Assembly: GCA_016787665.1 (NCBI GenBank)
Contig: JAEUUC010000007.1
Location: forward strand, 370,786 to 434,785
Origin: Cyclobacteriaceae bacterium
Lineage (GTDB): Bacteria > Bacteroidota > Bacteroidia > Cytophagales > Cyclobacteriaceae
Direction of reading: 5' to 3'
Length of the DNA: 64,000 nucleotides
Part shown: positions 1-8,786 of the stretch, in pieces
How positions within the stretch are numbered: the stretch's first letter is position 1
Layout of the letters: each line of letters begins with the position of its first letter
The notes under the pieces: generated by a model
Database searches by the model: none
What the model was told of the DNA's origin: nothing
The model's input: the letters and a program-made list of their open reading frames with translations, nothing else
Program-made: the position numbers and the translations under genes

Positions 1-1
1 G

Positions 2-1432
2 AATACCTTCGTTGATTTTGATCGGGAGAGATTGGTTTATCAGATGTTGTCGACCAGCGGCCCGCCAGCAGCCGTGGGCGATCTGAATGGTGATGGTCTT
101 GAAGACGTTTGGTTGGGTGGATCCGCGGGTTCGTCTGGAACCATCTTCTTCCAAAATTCAACAGGCACATTTACGCGTAGTGAACAACCTGCGTTGGCGC
201 TCGATCGCGACAGTGAGGATACCGATATTGTACTAGGTGATTTGGATGGAGATGGCGACCTGGACGCGGTAGTGGCGAGCGGTGGAAGTGAATTCGGCTT
301 AGGGGCACCCGCGCTTCGTGATCGGGCCTACCTCAACAATGGAAAGGGCGATTTCACCAGGCTATTGGGAACTGATTTGGATCGGGTTAACGAAATAACG
401 TCATCGCTGGTTTTGGCTGATTGGGATAATGATGGAGATCTTGATCTTTTCACCGGATCTCGAATGGTTCCCTTCGCCTACGGCATGACGCCAAGCAGTC
501 ACCTGTTTCTGAATGATGGTTCAGGACGATTCCTTGAGCGTACTGCCGATCGCGCGTCCTTGTTATCCGGATTAGGTATGATCACAGACGCGGCAGCACT
601 GGATTATGATGGGGATCGCGACCAGGATTTGGTTTTAGTGGGTGATTGGACAGGTATATTGATTTTGGAAAACCACGATGGTGTGTTTTCGCTTTCTGAG
701 AATGAACTTTCCGGTTATCGGGGTTGGTGGAATACCGTGTATTGCTCGGATATTGATCAGGATGGTGATCCTGATTTGGTAGTGGGCAACCATGGCTTAA
801 ACTCACGTTTTAAAGTCAACGAGGAACAAAAGCTCGGCCTGTTTGTCGGTGATTTTGATTCCAATGGCTCAGTAGAACCTGTTTACGCTTTGAATCAAAA
901 AGACAACTGGACGCCTCTCGCGTTACGGCACGATCTGATCGCCCAAATGCCCGGGTTGAAAAAGAAGTTTCTAAAGTATGCCGACTATAACAATTTGGCT
1001 CTTCACGATGTATTTGGTAAAGAGGCATTGGCTAAATCGGTTCGTTTGGAAGCGAATTACATGGCGACTTCGGTGGTCGAGAATAAGGGTAACGGGCGGT
1101 GGCAGTTACGGCCGTTACCGGTGGAAGCTCAATTTGCTCCCGTCTACGCTATTTCGTCTCTTGACTACAATAAAGATGGGGTGTCTGATCTGATTCTGGC
1201 GGGCAACCTGTTTGAGGTTAAACCTGAGGCCGGCCGCTACGATGCCCTTCTCGGAGGTGTTCTTCTGCAGGGAAAGGGTAACATGCAATTTGAGGCGGTT
1301 CCGTACTTGCAGACGGGGTTGACGAAAGTGCTTGCCGCGAGAGCGATTCGGACAATAGATGTTGCCGGACAGAAACTCCTGATGGTAACGGCCAACCAGG
1401 ACATCTTGACCTTGTATTCCCAACCGGAATGA
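2..1432 (+). CDS. FG-GAP/VCBS repeat protein (UnbV-like), 5' end outside window
   Basis: The frame is open from base 2 through the first internal start codon, and residues before it (VDFDRER) still align with the neighbouring paralog, so this is the C-terminal part of a gene that begins upstream. It holds about seven calcium-binding FG-GAP/VCBS blades of the form D-x-N/D-x-D-G-x-x-D, for example GDLNGDGLEDV, GDLDGDGDLDA, ADWDNDGDLDL and SDIDQDGDPDL. Such blades build beta-propellers on exported surface or periplasmic proteins. It matches, segment by segment, the C-terminal half of the next gene, with which it overlaps in an ATGA junction, so the two are tandem paralogs in one transcript. Proteins of this group often lie beside SusC/SusD-type nutrient receptors. 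The substrate or partner is unknown. The signal peptide cannot be seen because the start is missing. Confidence 0.82.
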   Translation, partial: NTFVDFDRERLVYQMLSTSGPPAAVGDLNGDGLEDVWLGGSAGSSGTIFFQNSTGTFTRSEQPALALDRDSEDTDIVLGDLDGDGDLDAVVASGGSEFGLGAPALRDRAYLNNGKGDFTRLLGTDLDRVNEITSSLVLADWDNDGDLDLFTGSRMVPFAYGMTPSSHLFLNDGSGRFLERTADRASLLSGLGMITDAAALDYDGDRDQDLVLVGDWTGILILENHDGVFSLSENELSGYRGWWNTVYCSDIDQDGDPDLVVGNHGLNSRFKVNEEQKLGLFVGDFDSNGSVEPVYALNQKDNWTPLALRHDLIAQMPGLKKKFLKYADYNNLALHDVFGKEALAKSVRLEANYMATSVVENKGNGRWQLRPLPVEAQFAPVYAISSLDYNKDGVSDLILAGNLFEVKPEAGRYDALLGGVLLQGKGNMQFEAVPYLQTGLTKVLAARAIRTIDVAGQKLLMVTANQDILTLYSQPE

Positions 1433-4400
1433 AAAGCCACGGGCTTTACTTTCTGTTGGCTTGCTTGGCGATGGCGGGCTGCCGCCATACGGCAGATAAA
1501 CCGCTTTTCCAATTAATGTCGCCTGCTGCCACTGGCGTTGCGTTTCAAAATCAGCTTAATGAGCGCAAACTCAACATCGTGCAGTACTTGTATTACTACA
1601 ATGGCGGTGGTGTCGCTGTTGCGGATGTTAATCGTGACGGACTTGAGGATATATTCTTTACTGGAAATGAGGTAGGCCACTTTTTGTACCTGAACAAAGG
1701 CAATTTTCAATTTGACGACATTTCAGCCTCAGCAGGTGTAAACCAAAACAAAGGGGACTGGTCGACCGGGGTTACCATTTGCGATGTCAACATGGATGGA
1801 TGGGTGGACTTCTACGTGTGCCAGGTCGGAGATTACAAAGGGGTAAAGGGGCATAATCTCTTGTATGTTAATCAAGGCGACTTAACTTTTATGGAGCAAT
1901 CCGCCCAGTATGGCTTGGATTTTTCGGGGTTCTCCACTCAGGCGGTTTTTTTTGATTACGACCGGGATGGTGATCAGGATGTGTACCTGTTAAATCATTC
2001 TGTTCACCAGGTAGCCAACTATGGTCCATCATCGCTCAGGCAGGAGGTAGATCCCAAGTCTGGCGACCGGCTCTTTGAACGGGTTGAAGAGGGGGGTAGA
2101 GTTTTTTTTCGTGATGTCACCCAGTCAGCCGGAATTTGGTCAAGTTCGATTGGATATGGATTAGGGGTGGTGGCCACCGATGTTAATCAGGATGGGTGGT
2201 TAGATTTATATGTAGCAAATGACTTTCATGAAATTGACTATCTCTATATCAATAATCAGAATAAGACATTCACCGAATCGTCATCGGCCTGGCTAGGCCA
2301 CACCAGCCGGTACTCCATGGGCGTTGATGCGGCTGATTTGAATCGGGATGGATATCCGGAAATTATGACATTGGATATGCTTCCGGATGACCCCTACATC
2401 TTACAAAAATCGGCTGCCGAGGATACACAGGAAGTATCTGATATCAAACTGGCATTTGGGTATGGGCCGCAGAACGTGCGCAATGCATTACAGTTAAATC
2501 GGAAGTCATTCTTTCAGGAGATTGCGCAGTGGTCAGGCATTGAGGCCACCGACTGGAGTTGGTCTTGCCTCATGGCTGACCTCGATAATGACACCCGGCA
2601 CGAGATCTTTGTTACAAACGGCATTTACAAACGGCCTAATGATCTGGATTACATCCACTACCAGGCGAATATGGCCCGCAAAGGCGGTCAAATAGCCGAT
2701 GGCGAGCTTATTACAAAGATGCCGTCACTTAAGATTTCGAACTATTGCTTTAAATCACGGGATGAGTTAAAGTTTGACGATGTTGGGGCGCAATGGGGAT
2801 TGGCCGATGCCTCCTACTCGTCAGGGGCTGCCTATTCCGATCTTGATAATGATGGTGACCTGGATCTGGTTATCAATAATGTTAATATGCCGGCTTTTAT
2901 TTACCGCAATGAGACATCGCCTGGATCTGCAAAAAACTTTTTGAAGTTAAGGTTGAAAGCAACTCGTTGCCAATTCGGCTTGAGCAGTACCGTGGAGGTG
3001 TTTTCAGGTACAGGAAAATACCTGCGAGAAAATATTGCTACACGCGGATTCTTGTCCTCGGTGTCACCAACCTTGCATATTGGCCTGGGCACTGAGACGG
3101 TAGATAGCATTCTTGTTCGTTGGGCAGACGGCCAGGAGGAAATGTTCAGGGGGGCACCTAGAGGCGAGATAACCCTGGAACAAGGTTCCGGCAAATCAGT
3201 CGAGGAGGCTTTTTTGGTGGAGACCAGTACACCTTGGGAAGTTCGTCCACTTTCCTTTTTTCATCGTGAGGATTCGGGATTCCGGGACTATGATCGAGAG
3301 CCTCTTATTCCATACTTGTTATCGAGAGAGGGGCCCGCCCTTGCCGTGGGTGACGTAAACGGAGATGGTTTTGATGATGTTTTTTTGGGAGGGGCAAAGG
3401 GTCAGGCAGCCGAACTGCATCTGCACACCCGTTCGGGTTTTGTTCGATTCGACCCGAGCGGCACCTTTGAGCAGGACTCCGATTCCGAGGATGTTGATGC
3501 TGTCTTCTTTGATGCAGAGAAAGATGGAGATTTGGATTTGTTGGTAGTCAGCGGGGGAAATTTCACCAATGAGCTGTCTGAAGAGTTGGATATGCGCCTA
3601 TACGTCAACGTGGGGAACGGCAGCTTTGTCCGATCACCGCACTTTCCTTCAGTTCGTTTGAATGCTTCCTGCGTTCGAACAGCAGACGTAGATGGTGATG
3701 GAGATGAAGATATTTTTGTCGGTGCTCGTGCAGTGCCAGGACAGTACGGGCAGACGCCCGTCAGTTACCTGCTTCGAAATGATGGAAACCTGAGATTTGT
3801 AGTCGCCCAGCATCTGTCGCCCGGAATGGTGACCGATGCCCAGTGGTTTTCGCCAGGTGCAGGCAGGCTTCCCGAGTTAATTGTGGTGGGCGATTGGATG
3901 CCGATATGTTTGTTTCGAAATGAAGGGGGTCAGCTTAAACTTGCGACTGTTAATGGCTTTGCAGGTACTGAAGGATGGTGGCGCACCGTAACCGTTGCCG
4001 ATCTAAACCAAGACGGTGTAGTTGATTTCTTACTTGGGAATTTAGGATCTAACACAAAGTTACGCCCGAGTGGAGAACTTTCAGTTGAGTTGTGGCGGAG
4101 TGACTTTGATCGGAACGGGAATGCCGAGTCGGTTTTGTTTTACCCGCAGAAGGGGCAATTGATCCCCTTGTCAAGCAAGCAGCAAATGGGTAAGGCATTG
4201 CCTTTTATAAACAGACGGTTTCCGACCAATGAACGCTTCGCCCGGAATCAAGGCCCGTCAGATGTACTAAATGTTAAAGATGAGGCAACAGTGGAACGAA
4301 AGCGTTCGAAGATTATGGAATCCGGAGCTATGATTTCAACAGGTAGCGACTACGTCTTTCAGCCATTTGCCGGGCCGGCACAATTGAGCTGTATCAATCA

Positions 4401-4650
4401 AATCAGTTTAATGAAAGATCAGCATCACTGGCTGCTTGCGGGTAATACAAAATCAACGGTTATCGGATTGGGTGCGTTGGATTCATTTGGGCTGGCGGTC
4501 TACGATACAAAGTCTGGGACGGTTGAAGTCATTGCTCCGTTCGCCCGGTCGGTTGTGCGCAAGATACGCGAGATTCGGACGCCAACAGGAGTTGCGTGGA
4601 TCTTGGCCGTGCAAGGCGGACGGGCCTATTACGTCCGGTCTGTGGAATAG
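1429..4650 (+). CDS. FG-GAP/VCBS and ASPIC/UnbV domain lipoprotein
   Basis: This 1073-residue protein starts with a lipoprotein signal peptide whose lipobox is LAMAGC, so it should be lipid-anchored in the envelope. Around seven VCBS blades (ADVNRDGLEDI, CDVNMDGWVDF, FDYDRDGDQDV, TDVNQDGWLDL, SDLDNDGDLDL and others) precede an ASPIC/UnbV domain at about residues 503-575, recognisable from KNFLKLRL and the terminal LVRWADGQEE. A second set of blades follows (GDVNGDGFDDV, ADVDGDGDEDI, ADLNQDGVVDF) and aligns with the upstream gene. The start overlaps the upstream stop (ATGA), which implies translational coupling. The length is normal for Bacteroidota UnbV proteins. It probably binds calcium and may bind carbohydrate or mediate adhesion; no catalytic motif is visible. 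Confidence 0.88.
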   Translation: MKSHGLYFLLACLAMAGCRHTADKPLFQLMSPAATGVAFQNQLNERKLNIVQYLYYYNGGGVAVADVNRDGLEDIFFTGNEVGHFLYLNKGNFQFDDISASAGVNQNKGDWSTGVTICDVNMDGWVDFYVCQVGDYKGVKGHNLLYVNQGDLTFMEQSAQYGLDFSGFSTQAVFFDYDRDGDQDVYLLNHSVHQVANYGPSSLRQEVDPKSGDRLFERVEEGGRVFFRDVTQSAGIWSSSIGYGLGVVATDVNQDGWLDLYVANDFHEIDYLYINNQNKTFTESSSAWLGHTSRYSMGVDAADLNRDGYPEIMTLDMLPDDPYILQKSAAEDTQEVSDIKLAFGYGPQNVRNALQLNRKSFFQEIAQWSGIEATDWSWSCLMADLDNDTRHEIFVTNGIYKRPNDLDYIHYQANMARKGGQIADGELITKMPSLKISNYCFKSRDELKFDDVGAQWGLADASYSSGAAYSDLDNDGDLDLVINNVNMPAFIYRNETSPGSAKNFLKLRLKATRCQFGLSSTVEVFSGTGKYLRENIATRGFLSSVSPTLHIGLGTETVDSILVRWADGQEEMFRGAPRGEITLEQGSGKSVEEAFLVETSTPWEVRPLSFFHREDSGFRDYDREPLIPYLLSREGPALAVGDVNGDGFDDVFLGGAKGQAAELHLHTRSGFVRFDPSGTFEQDSDSEDVDAVFFDAEKDGDLDLLVVSGGNFTNELSEELDMRLYVNVGNGSFVRSPHFPSVRLNASCVRTADVDGDGDEDIFVGARAVPGQYGQTPVSYLLRNDGNLRFVVAQHLSPGMVTDAQWFSPGAGRLPELIVVGDWMPICLFRNEGGQLKLATVNGFAGTEGWWRTVTVADLNQDGVVDFLLGNLGSNTKLRPSGELSVELWRSDFDRNGNAESVLFYPQKGQLIPLSSKQQMGKALPFINRRFPTNERFARNQGPSDVLNVKDEATVERKRSKIMESGAMISTGSDYVFQPFAGPAQLSCINQISLMKDQHHWLLAGNTKSTVIGLGALDSFGLAVYDTKSGTVEVIAPFARSVVRKIREIRTPTGVAWILAVQGGRAYYVRSVE

Positions 4651-4700
4651 AAACGGTGTCCGGTTGCGACCAGCCCGTAGCGACAATCTAGAGCGTGCGT

Positions 4701-5732
4701 CTAAAACCACGGTGGCGGCTCACCCGATCCGTTCGGCAGTTTGCTGCAGTCCAGGCAGATAGCCGGATATTTGTCAAAGGGCTTGTCGGGATTGTATTCG
4801 CAATAGGGCTCCAGGTAAAAGGGAATCCAGCCAGGCACAAGAAAAAAGCGATTGATCGAAACGTTGGCTACCTCAAAGTATCCGAGCACTTTTTCAGCCG
4901 GATCATCCGGATTGGTGAAGTTTCCGATAACGGTAGCGGGTGGTGTGTCGAAGGGTGAACCTCGGTTTGCGAGTACATCTCGAATCCTTGCCCAATAGGA
5001 ATGGCAGTTAGCACTAATGCTCAGCTGCCGGACGGTGAAATAGTGACGGCTTTTGAATGTAAAGTCGATCTCACGCGATACCAGTTGCTGATCTATTTGA
5101 TTTTTAGTGAGCGCGGCTGTATTGATCAGATTGATCTTTTGCGGGTTTACCCGGTCCGATGCATAGCAAGGAGGCGGTGGCGTGTTAAAAGGATCGGGAA
5201 AATCGGTGAGATCGAAGTAATAGTTCTCTTCAACTTCCCATCGCAGAAATAAGTTGTTCGAGTTAGGAAGGGTTGATTTCGAATGTACATAGATCAACCG
5301 TACAAGACGTTTTCCGTCACTGCTGATAACCGATTCATCTGAGAAGGTGTGATACGCGGAGTCAACACCGACAGAGAGGGGCATGGTCTCAACTTGTGAC
5401 CGATACGTTCGACTGCCGACACGAACAGATAGCGAATAGGACTGCCCCGGGATACCACCCGTTAGACCTTGAATGAGATATTGCCCCGGCTTGATTTCAA
5501 CGGCATTAAAATTGCCCTGACTGCTGATTAGCTCTACTTGGGCCCCGCTGATCGGCTGTGGGGGTTTGCCGCGCGAAGACGATCGGCCTACCTGAATCAG
5601 CTGTGGTTCATCCAGATTTGTCAGTTGTCCGTAGATCACCACATAGCTTACTTCGTTCACCGGAAAATCGATAACGCCAATACAGGTGCTGAATAGAATT
5701 ATGGGGAAGAGTAGGGATAAGGAAGATGCACG
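4701..5732 (-). CDS. DUF4249 domain-containing lipoprotein
   Basis: The start chosen is the internal ATG giving MRASSLSLLF, 8 bases past the stop of the TonB receptor gene; a longer reading would overlap that gene. The signal peptide ends in an LFSTC lipobox, so the mature protein should be a lipoprotein. The remaining residues resemble DUF4249: an early YVVIYGQLTN beta-strand segment, the PISGAQVEL carboxypeptidase-like motif and a cysteine-containing C-terminus. DUF4249 proteins are almost always encoded directly downstream of a TonB-dependent receptor in Bacteroidota, exactly as here, and are thought to be accessory surface components of that receptor. The ligand is unknown. The gene is convergent with the FG-GAP gene, 50 bases away, and no clear intrinsic terminator lies between them. 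Confidence 0.83.
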   Translation of the reverse strand, partial: RASSLSLLFPIILFSTCIGVIDFPVNEVSYVVIYGQLTNLDEPQLIQVGRSSSRGKPPQPISGAQVELISSQGNFNAVEIKPGQYLIQGLTGGIPGQSYSLSVRVGSRTYRSQVETMPLSVGVDSAYHTFSDESVISSDGKRLVRLIYVHSKSTLPNSNNLFLRWEVEENYYFDLTDFPDPFNTPPPPCYASDRVNPQKINLINTAALTKNQIDQQLVSREIDFTFKSRHYFTVRQLSISANCHSYWARIRDVLANRGSPFDTPPATVIGNFTNPDDPAEKVLGYFEVANVSINRFFLVPGWIPFYLEPYCEYNPDKPFDKYPAICLDCSKLPNGSGEPPPWF

Positions 5733-5739
5733 CATAAGC

Positions 5740-8124
5740 TCAAAGTCGAACAGTATAGGAAATCGCGGGAACGGCCACACCGATCAGGGCAAGTTGATAG
5801 GGCAGGGGGCGGGGTTGATTGGGAGCAGGTTGAAAGAAAACGGAAAAGGCATTGTCACGGTGCAACAAGTTATACAGGCTGAAGGTGAGACTGTCATCAA
5901 GTTTTTTGAAAACACTGCCGGTGGTGACGGAAAAATCAATTCTGAAGTAGTTCGGGATGCGATACTTATTCCGATCTGAAAAGTTTGGGATGGTGGCTCC
6001 ATCGAGGAAGTAATAGGTATCAACGGCAGTCAAGGGTCTGCCGGTGGCATAATTGGCGGTGATGCCCATGAGGCCCTTTGGCCACAATTTTCGATTGATC
6101 ACCAGTGCCGCAACATGGGGGCGGTCGTGATTAGCAGCAAACCACTGGCCCCGGTTTACGTTGAATTCAGGATCGGGACTGTTGAGCTGGACAAGGCTTC
6201 GGGAAAAAGTATACGACAACCAGCCTGTCCATTTGCCGCTATTGCGTTTCACCTGTATTTCAACGCCATAAGATTTGCCGAAACCCTGCGCTACTTCGGT
6301 TTCAATATGCGGGTTGAGATTCAGGTCAGCAAAGTCTTTGTATTCCAGTTGGTTTGATGATGCCCGGTAAAAAGCTTCAAGGGTTGTTGACCATTTGTTG
6401 TCTTTTAGGTTAGCGTGGTGTCCAATCGAGAAGTTGTCAGATGTCTGGGGCGAAATGTGGGGGGTACTCAGTTGCCACAGGTCAATGGGCGTTGGGGAAG
6501 CGGTGTTTGACAATGAGTGGATGTATTGGAACACTCTCGAGTAACCAACTTTGACGGAGTGATTTGTTGATAGCTTTACACTGATGGATGCCCGAGGTTC
6601 CCATCCATCGTATGTCTTGGTCCGACTGTTGGCAGAGTAATAGGTAGTATCCGTAATTGAGTTGATAGAGCGCGGCACACCATCCAAATACGAATACACA
6701 TTTTCGGGGCCGAAGCCTTGAAAGCGGGAATACCGAAGCCCAATCGATAATGTAATTCCGGGCGACAAAGTCCAGTCGTCAGATAGAAAAAAAGATGACT
6801 CAAGTCCTTGGCCTTTTTGGATTTGGTCAGGTTCAACAACTGATTCGGGGTCTGCGGGCGACAGCATTTCAGGGAGCGTTTGGTAGAGTATGGCCTCGCC
6901 ACCGGCCGTTACGTCATGTTTGGAATTGCTCCAGAACATGGTCAATTTGAACTGGTTGTAACCAAGGCCGTTGTTCAATTTGGCCGCCTGCGGACTATTG
7001 AGTTCAAAGAAACCATTCTTGAAACTGCCTGTTGCGAATAGGGCGGAGGCTGAGAGTTTTTCCGTCAACACACCCTTCCACGCGAGCGATCCGACATAAC
7101 TCGACCATTCGTATCCAAAGCGATCGCCAACCTGTAGGAAATCCTGAGTCGTTAAGAGCGCAACATCAAGAAAGTGTTTTGAGTTGAGTTTAGCCGAGAT
7201 GCTGGAGTAAGAATCACTAAAATTGACTTTGCTCGATTGGACATCCGCATTCCGTGCGCGATTAAGCATCCAGTTGACGGTGCTTAAACGCCCGGTGCTT
7301 AGTATACTAACCGAATTTTTTCGTAGTGGGCCTTCAATCAGAATTTTTTGAACTGCCGTTCCTCCCGACAGTTGTGCCTTCCAGGTTTCGAAGTCTCCTT
7401 TGCGCATTCGAATGGCTAAAGTAGAGGCGGAGCGACCTCCGTAGTAGCTTGGCATTACACCTTTGTATAGCAAAAAGCTCTCCGCGACTTCGGCATTGAA
7501 CGGTGACAGAAAACCAGCCGCGTGGTTTGCGCTGAGAACCAGGGCATCGTTGATTAGCATCAGATTTTGATCTGTTCGGCCGCCTCGTATGTTGTTTCCG
7601 GATGCCCCTTCCCCGGCTGACGTAACGCCCGGCAGATATTGAAGAGACCGGCCAATGTCGGCCTCTCCTAAAAGTGCGGGAATCGACTTCAACTGTTGAC
7701 GATTCAGTGACACGACCCCACTGAATGGTTCCTTCAGCACAGACTGGTTATCCCGCGATTCTACCACCACTTCCTCCAGAGCCATTGCTTTTTCCTCCAG
7801 GGAAAAGTGGATCACACCATGTCCAAACAGTTCGAAAATGGCGGTTTGGGGTACCCGACTGATATGCCGCACCGTAAGGCGATGTGTTCCGGGTGGCAGT
7901 AAGATGAAATAACGCCCGGTTGAGTCAGAGGTGGTGCCTGTTGTCAGTCCGTCAGCGTAAAAATGAGCCCCTTCCACGGGCAGGCCGTTTTCGGTCTGTG
8001 TTACTTTGCCGGTGACAGACCACTGGGGTGGTTGAGAAGCACGGGGGTCACCAAAAATCCGGCTTTCCTGACTTGATGCTGCGTACGAACAGCCAATAAA
8101 AAACAAGACAAAGAGTTTCTTCAA
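5740..8124 (-). CDS. TonB-dependent outer-membrane receptor with carboxypeptidase-like N-terminal domain
   Basis: This 794-residue protein has a signal peptide (MKKLFVLFFIGC...), then a carboxypeptidase-regulatory-like Ig domain at about residues 35-110 (VTGKVTQTENGLPVEGA, DSTGRYFILLPPGTHRL), a plug domain at about 130-235 (LLGEADIGRSLQYLPGV, NNIRGGRTDQNLMLIND) and a C-terminal 22-strand barrel. This is the FecA/CirA-like class rather than a classical SusC, because no SusD gene is adjacent; the partner is the DUF4249 lipoprotein downstream. It imports an unidentified ligand using TonB/ExbBD energy. A promoter-like pair of boxes lies 67-100 bases upstream. The C-terminus ends in VRL rather than an aromatic residue, a small departure from the usual barrel end. 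Confidence 0.9.
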   Translation of the reverse strand: MKKLFVLFFIGCSYAASSQESRIFGDPRASQPPQWSVTGKVTQTENGLPVEGAHFYADGLTTGTTSDSTGRYFILLPPGTHRLTVRHISRVPQTAIFELFGHGVIHFSLEEKAMALEEVVVESRDNQSVLKEPFSGVVSLNRQQLKSIPALLGEADIGRSLQYLPGVTSAGEGASGNNIRGGRTDQNLMLINDALVLSANHAAGFLSPFNAEVAESFLLYKGVMPSYYGGRSASTLAIRMRKGDFETWKAQLSGGTAVQKILIEGPLRKNSVSILSTGRLSTVNWMLNRARNADVQSSKVNFSDSYSSISAKLNSKHFLDVALLTTQDFLQVGDRFGYEWSSYVGSLAWKGVLTEKLSASALFATGSFKNGFFELNSPQAAKLNNGLGYNQFKLTMFWSNSKHDVTAGGEAILYQTLPEMLSPADPESVVEPDQIQKGQGLESSFFLSDDWTLSPGITLSIGLRYSRFQGFGPENVYSYLDGVPRSINSITDTTYYSANSRTKTYDGWEPRASISVKLSTNHSVKVGYSRVFQYIHSLSNTASPTPIDLWQLSTPHISPQTSDNFSIGHHANLKDNKWSTTLEAFYRASSNQLEYKDFADLNLNPHIETEVAQGFGKSYGVEIQVKRNSGKWTGWLSYTFSRSLVQLNSPDPEFNVNRGQWFAANHDRPHVAALVINRKLWPKGLMGITANYATGRPLTAVDTYYFLDGATIPNFSDRNKYRIPNYFRIDFSVTTGSVFKKLDDSLTFSLYNLLHRDNAFSVFFQPAPNQPRPLPYQLALIGVAVPAISYTVRL

Positions 8125-8191
8125 AACAAACAGAGATGAGCGTTTCTTGTTTACGTTTTAAACCGAAAAAAGGTTGTTGATTGATGTTAGA

Positions 8192-8224
8192 CAAAAGTAC
8201 GGCCCAAAACCATAAATAGCTAAA
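8192..8224 (-). promoter_or_regulatory. Bacteroidota-type promoter for the TonB receptor operon
   Basis: On the minus strand TACTTTTG (8199-8192) is an exact match to the TAnnTTTG -7 consensus of the Bacteroidota primary sigma factor. It is preceded after a 21-base spacer by TTTA (8224-8221), one base from the -33 TTTG box. It lies about 65 bases upstream of the receptor start. Predicted from sequence only. Confidence 0.55.
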
Positions 8225-8239
8225 GTCCCCGATATTCAC

Positions 8240-8786
8240 GCCAGATATTTCAAATGATTTTGTTGCTGATGTTCAATTCGATTGAATTAATTTAGTATTT
8301 AGAGGATACAGGAGGTGCATAGTTTAGAATTGCCGTGCGTTTGTGTTCGGGCTGCATGTTGTCGCATTTTCACACGATGCAGGTCCATTGGCATGTGACT
8401 GCGTTGAATGCCGGTATCGTGCCGCATTTTGCAGTAACCCTTGGAATAAGGTTGGACGAGCATATTACGTCAGCTTTAACGCATAGAAGCGTCTTAATCT
8501 TACAATATCGGCCGATACACCACTGTGTTATTGAATTTGGGCTTACGAAACGCGTTGCCGTGCGGTTCGGCCCAACATGATATTGTTTGAGAGGAGCGAA
8601 GTTATAGATGTGTTGACTTTTGTAAAATGAAGTTCTCCGGATTTATTCACGATTTTTCTTCAAAAGTTAGGTTGTTAGGGACGACACCAGGTGGCCCGCC
8701 TGAGAATGACGATGCTACGCTTTCTTTAGATGAGCTATTCATTGTTTCTCATGATTTTTTAAATTGTACACCGAAAATCAACCGAA
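8240..8786. other. Intergenic region, no convincing gene
   Basis: About 550 bases separate the divergent receptor promoter from the next gene. An 81-codon frame starting GTG at 8335 is open to 8580, but its product is rich in His and Cys, has no recognisable family and coincides with a run of hairpins, so I do not call it a gene. Positions 8577-8786 are AT-rich and presumably carry the promoter of the downstream gene, although I could not find a strong TTTG/TAnnTTTG pair there. Confidence 0.6.
8330..8576. other. Hairpin-rich element, possible structured RNA or DNA
   Basis: Six inverted repeats follow one another in about 225 bases. (1) 8352-8382: CTGCAT pairs with ATGCAG. (2) 8398-8435: ACTGC, AATGC and GG pair with CC, GCATT and GCAGT around a 7-base loop. 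(3) 8436-8453: AACC pairs with GGTT. (4) 8476-8497: TTAACGC pairs with GCGT and TTAA around one bulged base. (5) 8506-8517: perfect palindrome TATCGGCCGATA. (6) 8537-8575: TTGGGC, CGAA and CGC pair with GCG, TTCG and GCCCAA. The decamer TTGCCGTGCG occurs at 8330-8339 and again at 8555-8564. No family was recognised; no folding was computed. Confidence 0.5.

Noticed and set aside
8335..8580. An 81-codon open frame starting GTG
   Set aside because: Odd composition rich in His and Cys, no family and full overlap with the hairpin array; more likely chance.
8570..8672. Possible integron attC site: GCCCAAC at 8570 and GTTAGGT near 8666
   Set aside because: The two boxes are not complementary enough and the inner arms do not pair; the hairpin at 8537-8575 has the box order reversed relative to attC.
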